A stretch of DNA of 64,000 nucleotides from Actimicrobium sp047621345 (GTDB lineage Bacteria; Pseudomonadota; Gammaproteobacteria; Burkholderiales; Burkholderiaceae_D). Every line of letters starts with the position of its first letter. Within the stretch, counting starts at the first letter, position 1. A program made the position numbers and the translations under genes. Below are positions 41,348 through 51,334 of the stretch, piece by piece. The notes beneath the pieces are model-generated. The model had not been told where the DNA came from, ran no database searches, and worked only from the letters and a program-made list of their open reading frames with translations. The DNA is taken from positions 15,158 to 79,157 of the forward strand of contig JBLHLW010000012.1 in NCBI GenBank assembly GCA_047621345.1. The letters are read 5' to 3'.

Positions 41348-42193
41348 ATGAGAAACACCCGTGCATTAATGATGCTGGCAATCGCTGTTGTATTGGCACT
41401 GGGGGCCGTTGTGGTGGCCGCACGCTGGATCGGTGACCAGGCAGCGGTTACCACCAGCAAGGTCGCCGTGGCGCAAAACGATGTCAGTCTGGGCGCAAGG
41501 ATGACACCGGAGATGGTGCGCATGGTTGACTGGCCAAGCAATGCGCTGCCGCCGGGTGCCATCACGGACCCGAAGTTGCTCGATACCCGTGTCACACGCG
41601 CCAGCATCCAGCGCGGAGAACCGATCATGGAAAGCAAGTTGGCACCGCCAGGTACCAAAGGAGGGCTCTCTGCGGTCGTTGCCGATGGCATGCGCGCAAT
41701 GACCGTGCGCGTCAATGATGTGGTCGGGGTAGCTGGCTTCGCGCTTCCGGGTAATTTTGTCGACATCCTTGTCAACACTCAGGATGAGTCGGCGAAAACA
41801 ACCACCAACCGTGACCAAAGCATCTCCAAGATCGTGCTCGAGCGTATTTTGGTGCTGGCCATTGCGCAGGAATCCAGTCGCGACGAAACCAAACCGAAAG
41901 TGGTCAATGCAGTCACGCTTGAACTCTCACCCGAGCAAGCCGAAAAACTCGACCTGGCCCGTAGCGTCGGCACGCTATCGCTGGTGTTGCGCAACCAGAT
42001 CGACCCGAGCCCCGTGCACACCGATGGCGCAACGAAAACCAGCTTGCTCGATGTTCGGCCTAGTCTGGTGCCAATCGCTACACCCGTCATACGCCCGGTG
42101 GCCGTGCGTCGTGTCACCGAGGCACGCGCGCCAGTGCGCACCGAGCAGATCGAAGTCATCAAGGGTCTGGATCGCAGTACCCAACAATTTTAA
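41348..42193 (+). CDS. cpaB: Flp pilus assembly protein CpaB/RcpC
   Basis: 281 residues: an N-terminal helix (6-28), then a SAF domain (about 45-110: GARMTPEMVRMVDWPS) and the RcpC region (KGGLSAVVADGMRAMTVRVN, VGVAGFALPGNFVDILVNTQ). It is a periplasmic/outer-membrane-associated partner of the secretin. A good GAGAGTAGGC leader is present. It is followed 21 bp later by cpaC. Confidence 0.92.
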   Translation: MRNTRALMMLAIAVVLALGAVVVAARWIGDQAAVTTSKVAVAQNDVSLGARMTPEMVRMVDWPSNALPPGAITDPKLLDTRVTRASIQRGEPIMESKLAPPGTKGGLSAVVADGMRAMTVRVNDVVGVAGFALPGNFVDILVNTQDESAKTTTNRDQSISKIVLERILVLAIAQESSRDETKPKVVNAVTLELSPEQAEKLDLARSVGTLSLVLRNQIDPSPVHTDGATKTSLLDVRPSLVPIATPVIRPVAVRRVTEARAPVRTEQIEVIKGLDRSTQQF

Positions 42194-42214
42194 GAATATC
42201 CAGAGAGGCAGTTG

Positions 42215-43765
42215 ATGAATGCATTTGGTCACAAGGCTCGGACAGCGATGCGGGGAGCTGCACTGATAGCCACCGGCTTGATCGCGGTATCGGTGCAGGC
42301 GCAGAGCGCGATGGACACCGTCACTCCAGCCGCAAAAATACAGCCAAAGGTAGCGAATGCCCGGCCAGTCTTGCTGACTGCGGCCAAGTCGCCGATGACA
42401 GGCACGGCCTCTATCGCGCCGCAAATCTCTCTGTCCGAAGGTAAGTCCACGCTGATGCATCTGCCCTTTCCAGCGACGCGTTTGTCTGTGGGCGATCCGG
42501 CCATTGCTGACGTGATCCTGTTGAATCCCAGCGAGCTGTACTTGCTCGGAAAATCAATCGGCACCACCAACCTGATTCTCTGGAACCGGGGCAATGACGC
42601 GACCATTATCGATATCGCCGTCGGTATCGATACCACCGCATTGCAATCACGACTGTCTTTGCTGTTCGCAACGGAAAAAGACATTCGCATCACCACGGCA
42701 GCCGACACGCTGATTCTGTCCGGTACGGTGTCGGACACGGTCAAGGCAGAGCAGATCGTTGCCGTCGCAACCGCGTATGTGCAGCGTAATCCGGCACGTG
42801 GCACAGCGGCGGCTGCGCCCGCAGTTGCCCCTGCTGCCGGTGCTGCAGGTGCTGCTCCGGCAGCATCGCAAGGCATGGCTGCCAAAGTGATCAACATGTT
42901 GCAGGTCGCCGCTCCGCAGCAGGTCATGCTGGAAGTGAAAATCGCCGAAGTGTCGAAGACACTGGTCGACCAGCTCGGCGCCAGTCTCGGTGCAGCGCGC
43001 ACCAACGGAGCCTGGACCTACACGCTGCTGGCTAACTTGTTGAGCAACAATCCCGGCCAGATCGGCGCGCGCAAAACGACGAACGGCAACTTTGCCACGC
43101 TCGATGCACAAAAACGCGACGCCCTCGTGAAGGTGCTGGCCGAGCCAACCATCATGGCCATCAGCGGCCAGGAAGCCAGCTTTCTGGCCGGTGGCAAAAT
43201 CTTTATTCCGGTTAGCCAGTCCAATAATGGCGGCACCCCCACCATCACGTTGGAAGAAAAAGAATTCGGTGTCGCCGTGAAGTTCACGCCAACTGTCCTG
43301 GAAGGTGGACGGATCAATCTGAAAGTCGCGCCTGAAGTGTCGGACCTGAACAAGGAGGGGATCGGCATTACTGCGACCGGGATCTCGACCACGGCCATTT
43401 TGCCGTCGTTTACGACGCGTCGTGCCACGACGACAGTACAGCTCTTCGATGGCCAAAGTTTTGCCATTGGCGGGCTGATCAAGAACAACGTCACCACCAA
43501 TATCAAGGCCTTGCCGGTGCTGGGTGAAGTGCCGGTTCTCGGTCCGCTATTTCGCAGTAGCGACTTCCAGACCGACCGCTCGGAACTGGTATTTATCATC
43601 ACCCCCCATTTGGTCAAGCCATTGCCGGCCGATTACACATTGCCGACCGATGGCTATATCCCGCCTAGTCGGTCCGAGTTTTTCCTGGGTGGAAAAATGG
43701 AGGGCACTGCGCCGTCGCACATCACCACCCCAGCCGATGTCGCTACTGGCTTCGAACTCAAATAA
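42215..43765 (+). CDS. cpaC: Type II/III secretion-like secretin CpaC/RcpA
   Basis: 516 residues with a signal peptide (ends near SVQAQS). The pilus-assembly N-domain (about 65-135: SEGKSTLMHLPFPATRLSVG), a BON-like region (to ~190), an Ala/Pro-rich linker near 195-225, then the secretin domain (about 240-470, with VLAEPTIMAISGQEASFLAG, GGLIKNN and PVLGEVPVLGPLFRS). It forms the outer-membrane channel for Flp pili. ATG 42215 is preferred over a TTG one codon earlier. Confidence 0.94.
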   Translation: MNAFGHKARTAMRGAALIATGLIAVSVQAQSAMDTVTPAAKIQPKVANARPVLLTAAKSPMTGTASIAPQISLSEGKSTLMHLPFPATRLSVGDPAIADVILLNPSELYLLGKSIGTTNLILWNRGNDATIIDIAVGIDTTALQSRLSLLFATEKDIRITTAADTLILSGTVSDTVKAEQIVAVATAYVQRNPARGTAAAAPAVAPAAGAAGAAPAASQGMAAKVINMLQVAAPQQVMLEVKIAEVSKTLVDQLGASLGAARTNGAWTYTLLANLLSNNPGQIGARKTTNGNFATLDAQKRDALVKVLAEPTIMAISGQEASFLAGGKIFIPVSQSNNGGTPTITLEEKEFGVAVKFTPTVLEGGRINLKVAPEVSDLNKEGIGITATGISTTAILPSFTTRRATTTVQLFDGQSFAIGGLIKNNVTTNIKALPVLGEVPVLGPLFRSSDFQTDRSELVFIITPHLVKPLPADYTLPTDGYIPPSRSEFFLGGKMEGTAPSHITTPADVATGFELK

Positions 43766-43775
43766 GGGAAATCCA

Positions 43776-44051
43776 ATGATGCACATCTTTTTCCGCCCTG
43801 CTTGTTTGCTGACGACGTTGGCATTGACCGGCTGTATCTCGACAACGCCGTATTACGACCAACATTTTGGTGAAGCCGTCAGCAAGCTCAACGCCATGCA
43901 AATTCTCAATCCTGCTGCTGCGACCAATACTGATCCGGTCGCAGGCATGGGGGGCAGGGAGGCGCGCAGTGCCTATGCCGATTATCAAAAATCGTTCGTC
44001 ACACCTGTGCCACAGCCAGGGTCGCTGACCATCGGCGTGGGCGCGCGTTAA
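43776..44051 (+). CDS. Small Tad-locus lipoprotein
   Basis: 91 residues. Lipobox LTGC (Cys19) after a short signal gives an acylated protein, and MMHIFFRP is preceded by AAGGGAA. The C-terminal half (NPAAATNTDPVAGMGGREAR...YQKSFVTPVP) is a pattern seen in uncharacterised lipoproteins of betaproteobacterial Tad operons. Position between the secretin and TadG suggests a pilotin-like or secretin-stabilising role (inference). A longer frame that starts inside cpaC is rejected. Confidence 0.75.
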   Translation: MMHIFFRPACLLTTLALTGCISTTPYYDQHFGEAVSKLNAMQILNPAAATNTDPVAGMGGREARSAYADYQKSFVTPVPQPGSLTIGVGAR

Positions 44052-44079
44052 TCCGCTTGTCGCCAAAAAGGACCTGACC

Positions 44080-45684
44080 ATGAAATCGTTCGATACCAGA
44101 CAGCACAGGCAAGCCGGCGCAGTGGCAATCGTGTTTGGTTTGACGCTGATTGTTGTGCTGGCGATGGGCGGCTTGGTCCTTGACTTGGGGCATCTGTATG
44201 TCGCCAAGGCAGAATTGCAAAATGCCGCGGATAGTGCGGCGCTTGCCGGCGCCAAGGAGCTCAACGAGAGCGCTGCGGGCATCATCAGTGCGGCTGATCA
44301 GGCGACCAAAATTGCGGCGCTGAATAATTTTAATTTTTCAACCGTGGTGGCGCTAGCATCGGCCAATATCGTCTTTGGCAGCACTCCGGATGGTCCCTGG
44401 CTGAGTTCCTCGGATGCCCAGTCCAGCCCGCAAGGCAAGACCTTCATCAAGATCGATACCGGAACCAAAACCTTTCCCACCTACCTGATGCAGGTAGTGG
44501 GCCTGAGCACGATCAGTACCGCCGGCACGGCGGTAGCGGGACGGTTTGTCAATGACATCACGCCAATTGGGGTCTGTGCGGTTGACCCCGCGAACAAGAC
44601 CGCGAAATATACTTACTCGCCCAGCGGGCTGACCGAACTGGTCGAATTCGGTTTTCGTCGGGGTGTTTCTTACAATTTGCTCGGACTCGGCAAGTTGCCG
44701 GGGCAATCGGATCCCTACCTGATTAACCCGGTGGATGCGCCGCCCGCTTCGTGTGTCGCCTCTCACTCCAGTACCAGCTTCACCGCGCCATTCATGTGCA
44801 TGGGAAGTAGCGCGGTTGTTACCGGTGGCACTGGCACGGTGTACACCAACACGGGCTTCACAGCCTCTTTGGATTCGTCTTTGAATTCACGATTTGATGA
44901 CTACACATCACCTTCGGTATGTGATCCGGCGACGGCGCCACCAGACACCAATATCAAGCAGTATCCTTGCCGCGGCAGCACAGCTGGCTGTGTTGTGAAT
45001 GCCTCTGGTGATGTCACTGTTACACCGCCTATCAACTGGATGGATCCGGCGGCCAATACGCTGCCGAGCCAGCAATCCATCAGCGTTGATCCTTCGACCA
45101 GCCAGCCGCTATATCGCCTGCCCAGTGCAACCGTGTCAACGCCTGTTCCGACGTCCGGGCCGCTAGGCGCATGGGTTGAGGTAGATAAATACGGTGCGCT
45201 TTGGTCCTATGGGCCAGCTTACAAGGCGACTAATGCGATTCCCCCTGCTGCTGGTGCTGCCTTTACACCAACAGAAGCCAATGCAAATACGCTGTACAGT
45301 CAAAAAGTCACCGCGCCAGCGTCGGCGCCGGTCTATTTCGATACCACAGGTACCGACAAATATCCGACTAGCGCGGGAAGCGGATTCGCGTCAGGCACTT
45401 CTCCGTCTCCGTATAACCAAACCAGCGGCACGTATTTTCAGGCACCATCGGCCGCCCATCCCGGTGTTGTCAATCGCCGCCTCCTCAATGTGATCCTGGT
45501 CGATTGCCGGGTTGCGCCGGTAGGTCCGGCATCCTGCGGGGCCATGAGTACCGTTGGAATCGGTCGATTCTTCATGACGACCAAAGCTGATTTTAGCGGC
45601 GGACCAAGCAAGCGCCATTTTGACGTCGAATTTGCTGGCCTGGTCGGAGCCGTTCCGAACTCCGAAATCAAGCTTTACCGGTGA
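44080..45684 (+). CDS. tadG: TadG-like pilus assembly protein
   Basis: 534 residues. The N-terminal region (QAGAVAIVFGLTLIVVLAMG, then LDLGHLYVAKAELQNAADSA) is the TadG-like pseudopilin motif with one membrane helix. The large rest is a Ser/Thr/Pro/Gly-rich exported region without a recognisable VWA MIDAS motif. Compared with the TadE proteins the +5 position after Gly is Val, not Glu, so CpaA may not process it. It precedes tadE with overlapping stop/start. Confidence 0.8.
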   Translation: MKSFDTRQHRQAGAVAIVFGLTLIVVLAMGGLVLDLGHLYVAKAELQNAADSAALAGAKELNESAAGIISAADQATKIAALNNFNFSTVVALASANIVFGSTPDGPWLSSSDAQSSPQGKTFIKIDTGTKTFPTYLMQVVGLSTISTAGTAVAGRFVNDITPIGVCAVDPANKTAKYTYSPSGLTELVEFGFRRGVSYNLLGLGKLPGQSDPYLINPVDAPPASCVASHSSTSFTAPFMCMGSSAVVTGGTGTVYTNTGFTASLDSSLNSRFDDYTSPSVCDPATAPPDTNIKQYPCRGSTAGCVVNASGDVTVTPPINWMDPAANTLPSQQSISVDPSTSQPLYRLPSATVSTPVPTSGPLGAWVEVDKYGALWSYGPAYKATNAIPPAAGAAFTPTEANANTLYSQKVTAPASAPVYFDTTGTDKYPTSAGSGFASGTSPSPYNQTSGTYFQAPSAAHPGVVNRRLLNVILVDCRVAPVGPASCGAMSTVGIGRFFMTTKADFSGGPSKRHFDVEFAGLVGAVPNSEIKLYR

Positions 45685-46175
45685 TGACCATGCGCCTACT
45701 TGCTACACCCTTCAAAAGACTCCGGAGCGACCGGCAAGGCGGTAGTGCCGTGGTCGAATTTGCGCTGATCCTCACCCTGATGATGACGCTGGTAGCGGGC
45801 ATTTTTGAAATCGGGCGCGCCTTCTGGTACTACGATGCGCTGACAAAAGCCACCCGTGATGCAGCCCGCCTGATGTCGGTGACGAGCAAGACGTTGATCG
45901 CGTCGACGGGTGTGGCCGATGCCAAACAGGTCGTTGTCGATGCCGTTGTCAGTGCCGGTGTACCTGATTTCACCACGCCAAATGTTCGGGTTACCTGCCT
46001 GACGATTACTTTCATCGACACCGTCTGTACCGATAATGTGGCACCCGGTGGCGTGCGTGTGGAAATCACGGGCTATACGCTGATGATCGGCAAGTTCATT
46101 CCTTTTCTGCTGGGTTCGTCCCGGTCCTATTCCGCTGTGCTGGTACCGCATACCACGATGCGTTACATGCTTTGA
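45684..46175 (+). CDS. tadE: TadE-family pseudopilin 1
   Basis: 163 residues. Leader ends RQGG, then SAVVEFALILTLMMTLVAGI with Glu at +5 and Phe +6, the TadE pattern; IFEIGRAFWYYDALTKATRD follows, and a C-terminal domain with two Cys that may pair. Processed by CpaA, thought to prime pilus assembly. ATG 45684 overlaps the tadG stop by one base. Confidence 0.85.
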   Translation: MTMRLLATPFKRLRSDRQGGSAVVEFALILTLMMTLVAGIFEIGRAFWYYDALTKATRDAARLMSVTSKTLIASTGVADAKQVVVDAVVSAGVPDFTTPNVRVTCLTITFIDTVCTDNVAPGGVRVEITGYTLMIGKFIPFLLGSSRSYSAVLVPHTTMRYML

Positions 46176-46184
46176 ACGAAAAAA

Positions 46185-46697
46185 ATGCGCCTCTCACTTT
46201 CCTATTCACGAAGCAAACAACACGGTGTTGCCACCGTCGAGTTCGCATTGATCGCCATCATTTTTTTTACGATGCTGTTCGCCATTCTGGAGTTCGGACG
46301 CATGATGTACGTCTTTAACTCGACGCAAGAAGTAACCCGCCGCGGTGCACGGGAAGCGGTTGTGCGGTGGATTGACCAAATGGATGCGGTCAAGACACTG
46401 GCACTGTTTGGAGGAACTTCTTTGCCTGCCGGAGCCGAGCTGGCTGCCAGCAATATCAAGATCGAGTACCTGAAAAAAAACGGCTCCGTAGTCACTTCAT
46501 TTCCCGTCGATCCCAGCGACAACCTGTCAGCCTGCGGTGACATCACCCGCGCCGATAACTGCATATTCAGCGTGCGCGTCTCGATCGTGAACCTCACCTA
46601 CAAGCCGATGGTGAGCTTGTTCAACTTCCTTAGTATTGCGTTGCCGAGCTCTTCTTCGACCATGCATGCAGAGAGCATGGGATTCGAAACAATCTAG
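46185..46697 (+). CDS. TadE-family pseudopilin 2
   Basis: 170 residues. QHGVATVEFALIAIIFFTML gives a Gly|VATVEF site, then ILEFGRMMYVFNSTQEVTRR. It is a second TadE-like (TadF-position) pseudopilin with a Cys-Cys pair (CGDITRADNCIF). It lies 9 bp after tadE and 58 bp before cpaE, so it is in the same operon. Confidence 0.85.
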   Translation: MRLSLSYSRSKQHGVATVEFALIAIIFFTMLFAILEFGRMMYVFNSTQEVTRRGAREAVVRWIDQMDAVKTLALFGGTSLPAGAELAASNIKIEYLKKNGSVVTSFPVDPSDNLSACGDITRADNCIFSVRVSIVNLTYKPMVSLFNFLSIALPSSSSTMHAESMGFETI

Positions 46698-46755
46698 ACG
46701 AACAGCACCATCGGCCATGCCATTTTTTTCGCCATCACCGTATTGAGGACTTGAA

Positions 46756-47919
46756 TTGAAAATTGCTGTCATATCGAAAGACGATAACCACTTGCAGGAC
46801 ATCGCTCGGTTGTTGCGCGAACGCAGCTCGACGGATGACATCAACATCGTTTCGGGTGGGCTGGAAAAACTGGCGGGTATCGCCGACCTGACGATACCCG
46901 ACGTGCTGATACTGGATGAACCGTCGATTGCCAATGGTGACCTCGATCGCCTCGAGCGATTGGGGCAGCTGTATCCGCGCATGGCGTTTATTCTGCTCTG
47001 CCAGCAGCAGTCACCGGACTTGCTGATTCAGGCCATGCGCGTGGGTGTGCGCGAAGTGCTGCCGTTTCCAGTGACGGCAGAGCGCTTGCTGCCGACGATT
47101 TCTCGTATCGAAGAGAAGCTCCGCAACCTCGCCAGGGCCAACGGCAAAGTACTCGCGTTCATCTCCTGCAAAGGTGGCAGCGGTGCGACTTTTCTGGCCA
47201 CCAACCTGGGTTATGCGCTAGCCATGCAGGAAGGAAAAAGTATTGCGCTGATCGACCTGAATCTCCAGTTCGGTGATGCGTCATTGTTCGTCTCTGACCA
47301 AAAGCCGGTGGCTACACTGTCAGACATCGCCCTGCAGATTCATCGTCTGGATCTGTCTTTTCTGGCCTCCAGCATGCTCAACGTGACGCCCAATTTTTTT
47401 ATACTGGCAGCACCTGACGATCCGGCCCGTGCTAACGATGTCAAGCCCGATCATATTGACGCAATCCTGACATTGGCACGGCGTCACTATGACTTTGTGT
47501 TGCTCGATATCGGGCGGGGTCTTGATGCCGTCAGTATTCGTGCACTTGACGAGGCCGACATGATTTTTCCTGTCCTGCAAACCACGTTGCCGTATATCCG
47601 TGATGGAAAACGCCTGCTAGATATCTTCCGGTCACTCGATTATCCGAAAGAGAAAATCAACCTGATCGTCAACCGCCATGACAAGGCGGGCGATATCAAA
47701 TTGCAGGATTTGGAGAAGGCCTATGGCACTTCCGTTTTTCGGACCATTCCTAACCATTACGATGCAGCGGCAGCATCAGTCAATCAGGGCGTGCCTATTT
47801 TGAAGCTGGCGATGAATAGTCCGATTTCGATATCGCTGCAAGAGTTTGCGACCACTTTGTCGGGTGAAACGCAGCAACCCCAGCAGAGCTGGTTTTCCCG
47901 TGTTTTCAAGCGCGCCTGA
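46756..47919 (+). CDS. cpaE: CpaE/TadZ-like ATPase
   Basis: 387 residues: an N-terminal receiver-like domain (about 1-118) and a ParA/MinD-like ATPase with a deviant Walker A (SCKGGSGATFLATNLGYALA, about 135-154) and DLNLQFGDASLF. TadZ proteins localise Tad machinery at the pole. Start is TTG (46756), with TGAGGA 8 nt before. The receiver has lost the canonical phospho-Asp context (VLILDEPS), so phosphorylation is doubtful. Confidence 0.9.
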   Translation: MKIAVISKDDNHLQDIARLLRERSSTDDINIVSGGLEKLAGIADLTIPDVLILDEPSIANGDLDRLERLGQLYPRMAFILLCQQQSPDLLIQAMRVGVREVLPFPVTAERLLPTISRIEEKLRNLARANGKVLAFISCKGGSGATFLATNLGYALAMQEGKSIALIDLNLQFGDASLFVSDQKPVATLSDIALQIHRLDLSFLASSMLNVTPNFFILAAPDDPARANDVKPDHIDAILTLARRHYDFVLLDIGRGLDAVSIRALDEADMIFPVLQTTLPYIRDGKRLLDIFRSLDYPKEKINLIVNRHDKAGDIKLQDLEKAYGTSVFRTIPNHYDAAAASVNQGVPILKLAMNSPISISLQEFATTLSGETQQPQQSWFSRVFKRA

Positions 47920-47961
47920 CAGTCATTGTCCGGTGTGGATTTATAGCAAGGAGTTGATGCA

Positions 47962-49332
47962 ATGAACGCAAACGCCTTAACGATCAGAGAGCGTCTCGGT
48001 AATGCTTATATCGATAGCGCGACGCCGTTTCAAATGCCGCGGCCGATCGGGATCGAGAACCAGAGCTACCGGGAACTGAAGCTGCGGATACACCAGACCT
48101 TGCTCGAGCGTGTTGACCTGGAAGGCATGCAACGGCTATCGCAGGAGCAACTTCGCAACGAACTACGTCTGCTGGTCGAGCGCTTGCTGGAAGAAGACGC
48201 CGTCGCCATCAACGATGTCGAACGTAAAAACCTGACGCGCGATATTCAGAACGAAATGCTTGGTTTCGGACCGCTCGAAATCCTGCTGGCCGATCCGACT
48301 GTGTCCGACATTTTGGTCAATACGTACAAGCAGGTCTATGTGGAGCGACACGGCAAGCTCGAGTTGACCGACATCACCTTCAACGATGATGCCCACCTGA
48401 TGAAGATCATCGACAAGATCGTCTCCCGAGTGGGGCGGCGTATTGATGAATCAAGTCCGATGGTCGATGCACGATTGCCTGACGGCTCGCGTGTCAACGC
48501 GATCATTCCACCGCTGGCGATCGATGGTCCGATCTTGTCGATCCGGCGATTTTCCGCAGAGCCGCTACGGCTGGCAGATCTGGTGAGCCGCAAGAGCATG
48601 ACTGCCGAAATGGCAGAAGTCCTGCAGGGATTGGGAAAATCGAAAGTCAATATCCTGATTTCGGGCGGTACGGGGAGTGGCAAGACCACGATGCTCAATG
48701 TGTTGTCCGGCTTTATCAGTCCGGCCGAACGGATTGTTACCGTTGAAGATGCCGCCGAGCTGCAAATGCAGCAACCGCACATCGTCCGACTGGAAACGCG
48801 ACCGCCGAACATCGAGGGCAAGGGAGAAGTCACCCAGCGCGCGCTGGTGCGCAATGCACTGCGGATGCGGCCGGACCGCATCATCCTCGGCGAGGTGCGC
48901 GGCGGCGAAGCACTCGATATGTTGCAGGCAATGAATACCGGTCACGAAGGATCGATGGCCACCATCCATGCCAACACCCCGCGTGATGCATTGATTCGGC
49001 TTGAAAACATGATCAGCATGGCCGCATCAAGCTTGCCGGCCCGTGCCATGCGCCAGCAGATCAGCTCGGCCATTGGCGTGGTCGTGCAGGTATCCCGTCT
49101 GACTGACGGCAAGCGCAAAGTCCTGTCGATCCAGGAAGTCACAGGTATGGAAGGAGAGATGATCACGATGCAGGAAATTTTTACCTTCAAGCAGACCGGC
49201 ATGGGCGAGAACGGCGAGGTGCTGGGGTATTTCAGTGCGACCGGAGTACGACCACGCTTTGCCGAGCGGCTCCGTCATTTCGGTGTCACCGTACCCGATT
49301 CTTTATTTGATCCTGCCAGGCAGCAATTCTGA
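47962..49332 (+). CDS. cpaF: Pilus assembly ATPase CpaF/TadA
   Basis: 456 residues, GspE/VirB11-type secretion ATPase. An N-terminal helical region, then DGSRVNAIIPPLAIDGPILS, Walker A SGGTGSGKTTML (about 234-245), Asp/His boxes EDAAELQMQQPHIVRLETRP and Walker B RPDRIILGEVRGGEALDML. It powers Flp pilus extension (and, in Tad systems, often retraction). AGGAGTTG precedes the ATG. Its stop overlaps tadB by one base. Confidence 0.95.
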   Translation: MNANALTIRERLGNAYIDSATPFQMPRPIGIENQSYRELKLRIHQTLLERVDLEGMQRLSQEQLRNELRLLVERLLEEDAVAINDVERKNLTRDIQNEMLGFGPLEILLADPTVSDILVNTYKQVYVERHGKLELTDITFNDDAHLMKIIDKIVSRVGRRIDESSPMVDARLPDGSRVNAIIPPLAIDGPILSIRRFSAEPLRLADLVSRKSMTAEMAEVLQGLGKSKVNILISGGTGSGKTTMLNVLSGFISPAERIVTVEDAAELQMQQPHIVRLETRPPNIEGKGEVTQRALVRNALRMRPDRIILGEVRGGEALDMLQAMNTGHEGSMATIHANTPRDALIRLENMISMAASSLPARAMRQQISSAIGVVVQVSRLTDGKRKVLSIQEVTGMEGEMITMQEIFTFKQTGMGENGEVLGYFSATGVRPRFAERLRHFGVTVPDSLFDPARQQF

Positions 49333-50309
49333 TGGACACCCTCTATTACGTGTTCGCCACGTTGATCTTCATTGTCGTGGTCCTGTTGATCGAGGGGGCA
49401 TACCTGTTCTGGAGTTCCTCGCAAGGACCGCAGGCATCACGTATTTCCCAGCGTCTTAAACTCTTGTCAGGCCAGCAAGCGAGCAACGTGCGAGCTACCT
49501 CAATTGTCAAAGAACGTTTGCTCAGCACGTTGCCGTGGCTGCAAAATTTGCTGTTGAACTTGCCACTTGTCGATGTGCTCGACCGCTTGTTGCAGCAATC
49601 AGGTATGGCATTGCGGGTCGCTGGATTTTTGGCGATGACGGTATGTGCGTTTGCTCTTGCAGCGATGACAAGTAGCCTGATGGGATTGCAATGGCTGATT
49701 TTGCTGGCATTTTCTAGTGCTGCTGCACTGCTGCCATTGCTGGTCGTGAAACGCGCCAGGGCCACGCGCATCGAACGCATCGAAGCACAACTTCCCGATG
49801 CATTGGACCTGATCGGGCGGGCAATGCGTGCCGGGCACGCTTTTTCGACAGCGTTAAAAATGGTCGGTGATGAAATGAAAGATCCGCTCGGCAGTGAATT
49901 TCAAACGGTATTTGATGAAATTAATTTCGGTGTCTCGATGCCGGATGCCTTGTCGAGTCTGGCAAACCGGGTGCCCAGCACCGATCTGCGCTACTTCGTC
50001 ATTGCCGTGATGATTCAGCGTGAAACAGGTGGCAATCTGACCGAACTTCTCTCCAACATTAGCGCCATCATTCGAGATCGCATCAAGTTGCTCGGCCAGG
50101 TCCGCGTGTTGTCTGCAGAGGGCAAATTATCGGCATGGATTCTGGGCTTGCTCCCGTTCGGTACTGCACTTCTCATGCACCTGACCAACCCGACATTCCT
50201 CGAAATTCTCTACACCGACCGGGGAGGTCGGAAGCTGCTGCTTGTTGCCGGCATCATGATGGTGCTAGGTGTACTGGCCATGCGCAAGGTCATCAGGATT
50301 CGGGTATGA
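49332..50309 (+). CDS. tadB: Inner-membrane pilus platform protein TadB
   Basis: 325 residues, T2SF-type: helices near 8-25, 90-135 and 275-320, with the T2SF domain IEAQLPDALDLIGRAMRAGH, DEINFGVSMPDALSSLANRV and FVIAVMIQRETGGNLTELLS. Together with TadC it forms the platform that CpaF turns. It starts on ATG overlapping the cpaF stop (TGATG). Confidence 0.94.
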   Translation: MDTLYYVFATLIFIVVVLLIEGAYLFWSSSQGPQASRISQRLKLLSGQQASNVRATSIVKERLLSTLPWLQNLLLNLPLVDVLDRLLQQSGMALRVAGFLAMTVCAFALAAMTSSLMGLQWLILLAFSSAAALLPLLVVKRARATRIERIEAQLPDALDLIGRAMRAGHAFSTALKMVGDEMKDPLGSEFQTVFDEINFGVSMPDALSSLANRVPSTDLRYFVIAVMIQRETGGNLTELLSNISAIIRDRIKLLGQVRVLSAEGKLSAWILGLLPFGTALLMHLTNPTFLEILYTDRGGRKLLLVAGIMMVLGVLAMRKVIRIRV

Positions 50310-50376
50310 GCAGGTTCGTGTCTCTCTGTCGCCTTCAGCGGTCTTGTCTGACTGCCCAACATCGCGCTAACCAGCC

Positions 50377-51321
50377 ATGACGATTCTTCAACTTGCCTTT
50401 CTTGGCGTGCTGTTTTTGGTGGTACTCGCGATTGCCCTGTTCGTCCTGCGCCGTCTGACTGGCAATCCGATCCAGGCACGTCTTGATGCCGCTGTTGGCG
50501 CGACCACCCTCAGCGGCCAACAGGGCCCCAATGCATGGGTCGTGAACTTCATCAAGCTGACGGGGCCGCTTGCAAAACTCTCTTTGCCAGACGAAGGAGC
50601 GGAAAGTTCGGTCATTCGCAGCCGCTTTGTGCATGCTGGCTTTCGCAACGCTTCTGCGCCGACGGTATTTTTTTCGGCCAAGACGATACTGGCGATTAGC
50701 CTACCCCTCTTGTCGTTTTTAGCCGTTGTATTTCTCAAGCTGAAACTGGTGCCCAACACGCAGTTACTGGTGTTGTTGCTCGCCGCCGCCATCGGCTATT
50801 ACTTGCCCAACATCGTGCTCAATCATCTGATCAAGCAGCGTCAGCGCGAAATTTTCGAAACGTTTCCAGATGCGCTGGACTTGATGACCGTCTGCGTTGA
50901 AGCAGGTCTTGGTATGGACGCTGCGCTAGCCCGAGTCGCGGCAGAAATCGGCTTGAAAAGCGAAGTCCTTGCCGAAGAATTTCATTTGGTCACACTGGAA
51001 TTACGCGCCGGTAATGCCAAGGAGAAGGCCCTGCGTAACCTGGCATTACGCACTGGGGTCGACGATGTTGATGCGCTGGTGGCCATGCTGATCCAGGCCG
51101 AGCGTTTTGGTACCAGCATTGCGGATTCCTTACGAATCCAGTCCGACCTGCTGCGCACCAAACGGCGCCAGCGTGCCGAGGAACAGGCTGCAAAAATCGC
51201 GCTGAAACTGCTTTTCCCATTAATATTTTTTATTTTTCCGGCATTGCTGGTTGTGTTGGTTGGACCGGCGTTTCTTCAAATTTATCGTGTCCTGTTGCCC
51301 GGAATGGCCGGTACAAACTAA
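50377..51321 (+). CDS. tadC: Inner-membrane pilus platform protein TadC
   Basis: 314 residues with helices near 5-22, 105-150 and 275-305, and the T2SF domain (ETFPDALDLMTVCVEAGLGM, LALRTGVDDVDALVAMLIQA, RFGTSIADSLRIQSDLLRTK). The 67-bp spacer after tadB holds no gene. It pairs with TadB. Confidence 0.94.
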   Translation: MTILQLAFLGVLFLVVLAIALFVLRRLTGNPIQARLDAAVGATTLSGQQGPNAWVVNFIKLTGPLAKLSLPDEGAESSVIRSRFVHAGFRNASAPTVFFSAKTILAISLPLLSFLAVVFLKLKLVPNTQLLVLLLAAAIGYYLPNIVLNHLIKQRQREIFETFPDALDLMTVCVEAGLGMDAALARVAAEIGLKSEVLAEEFHLVTLELRAGNAKEKALRNLALRTGVDDVDALVAMLIQAERFGTSIADSLRIQSDLLRTKRRQRAEEQAAKIALKLLFPLIFFIFPALLVVLVGPAFLQIYRVLLPGMAGTN

Positions 51322-51334
51322 CCAGGAGTAATCC

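Noticed and set aside
46756..47919. Reading cpaE as a plain ParA partition protein
   Set aside because: The N-terminal receiver-like domain and position inside the Tad operon identify it as CpaE/TadZ.
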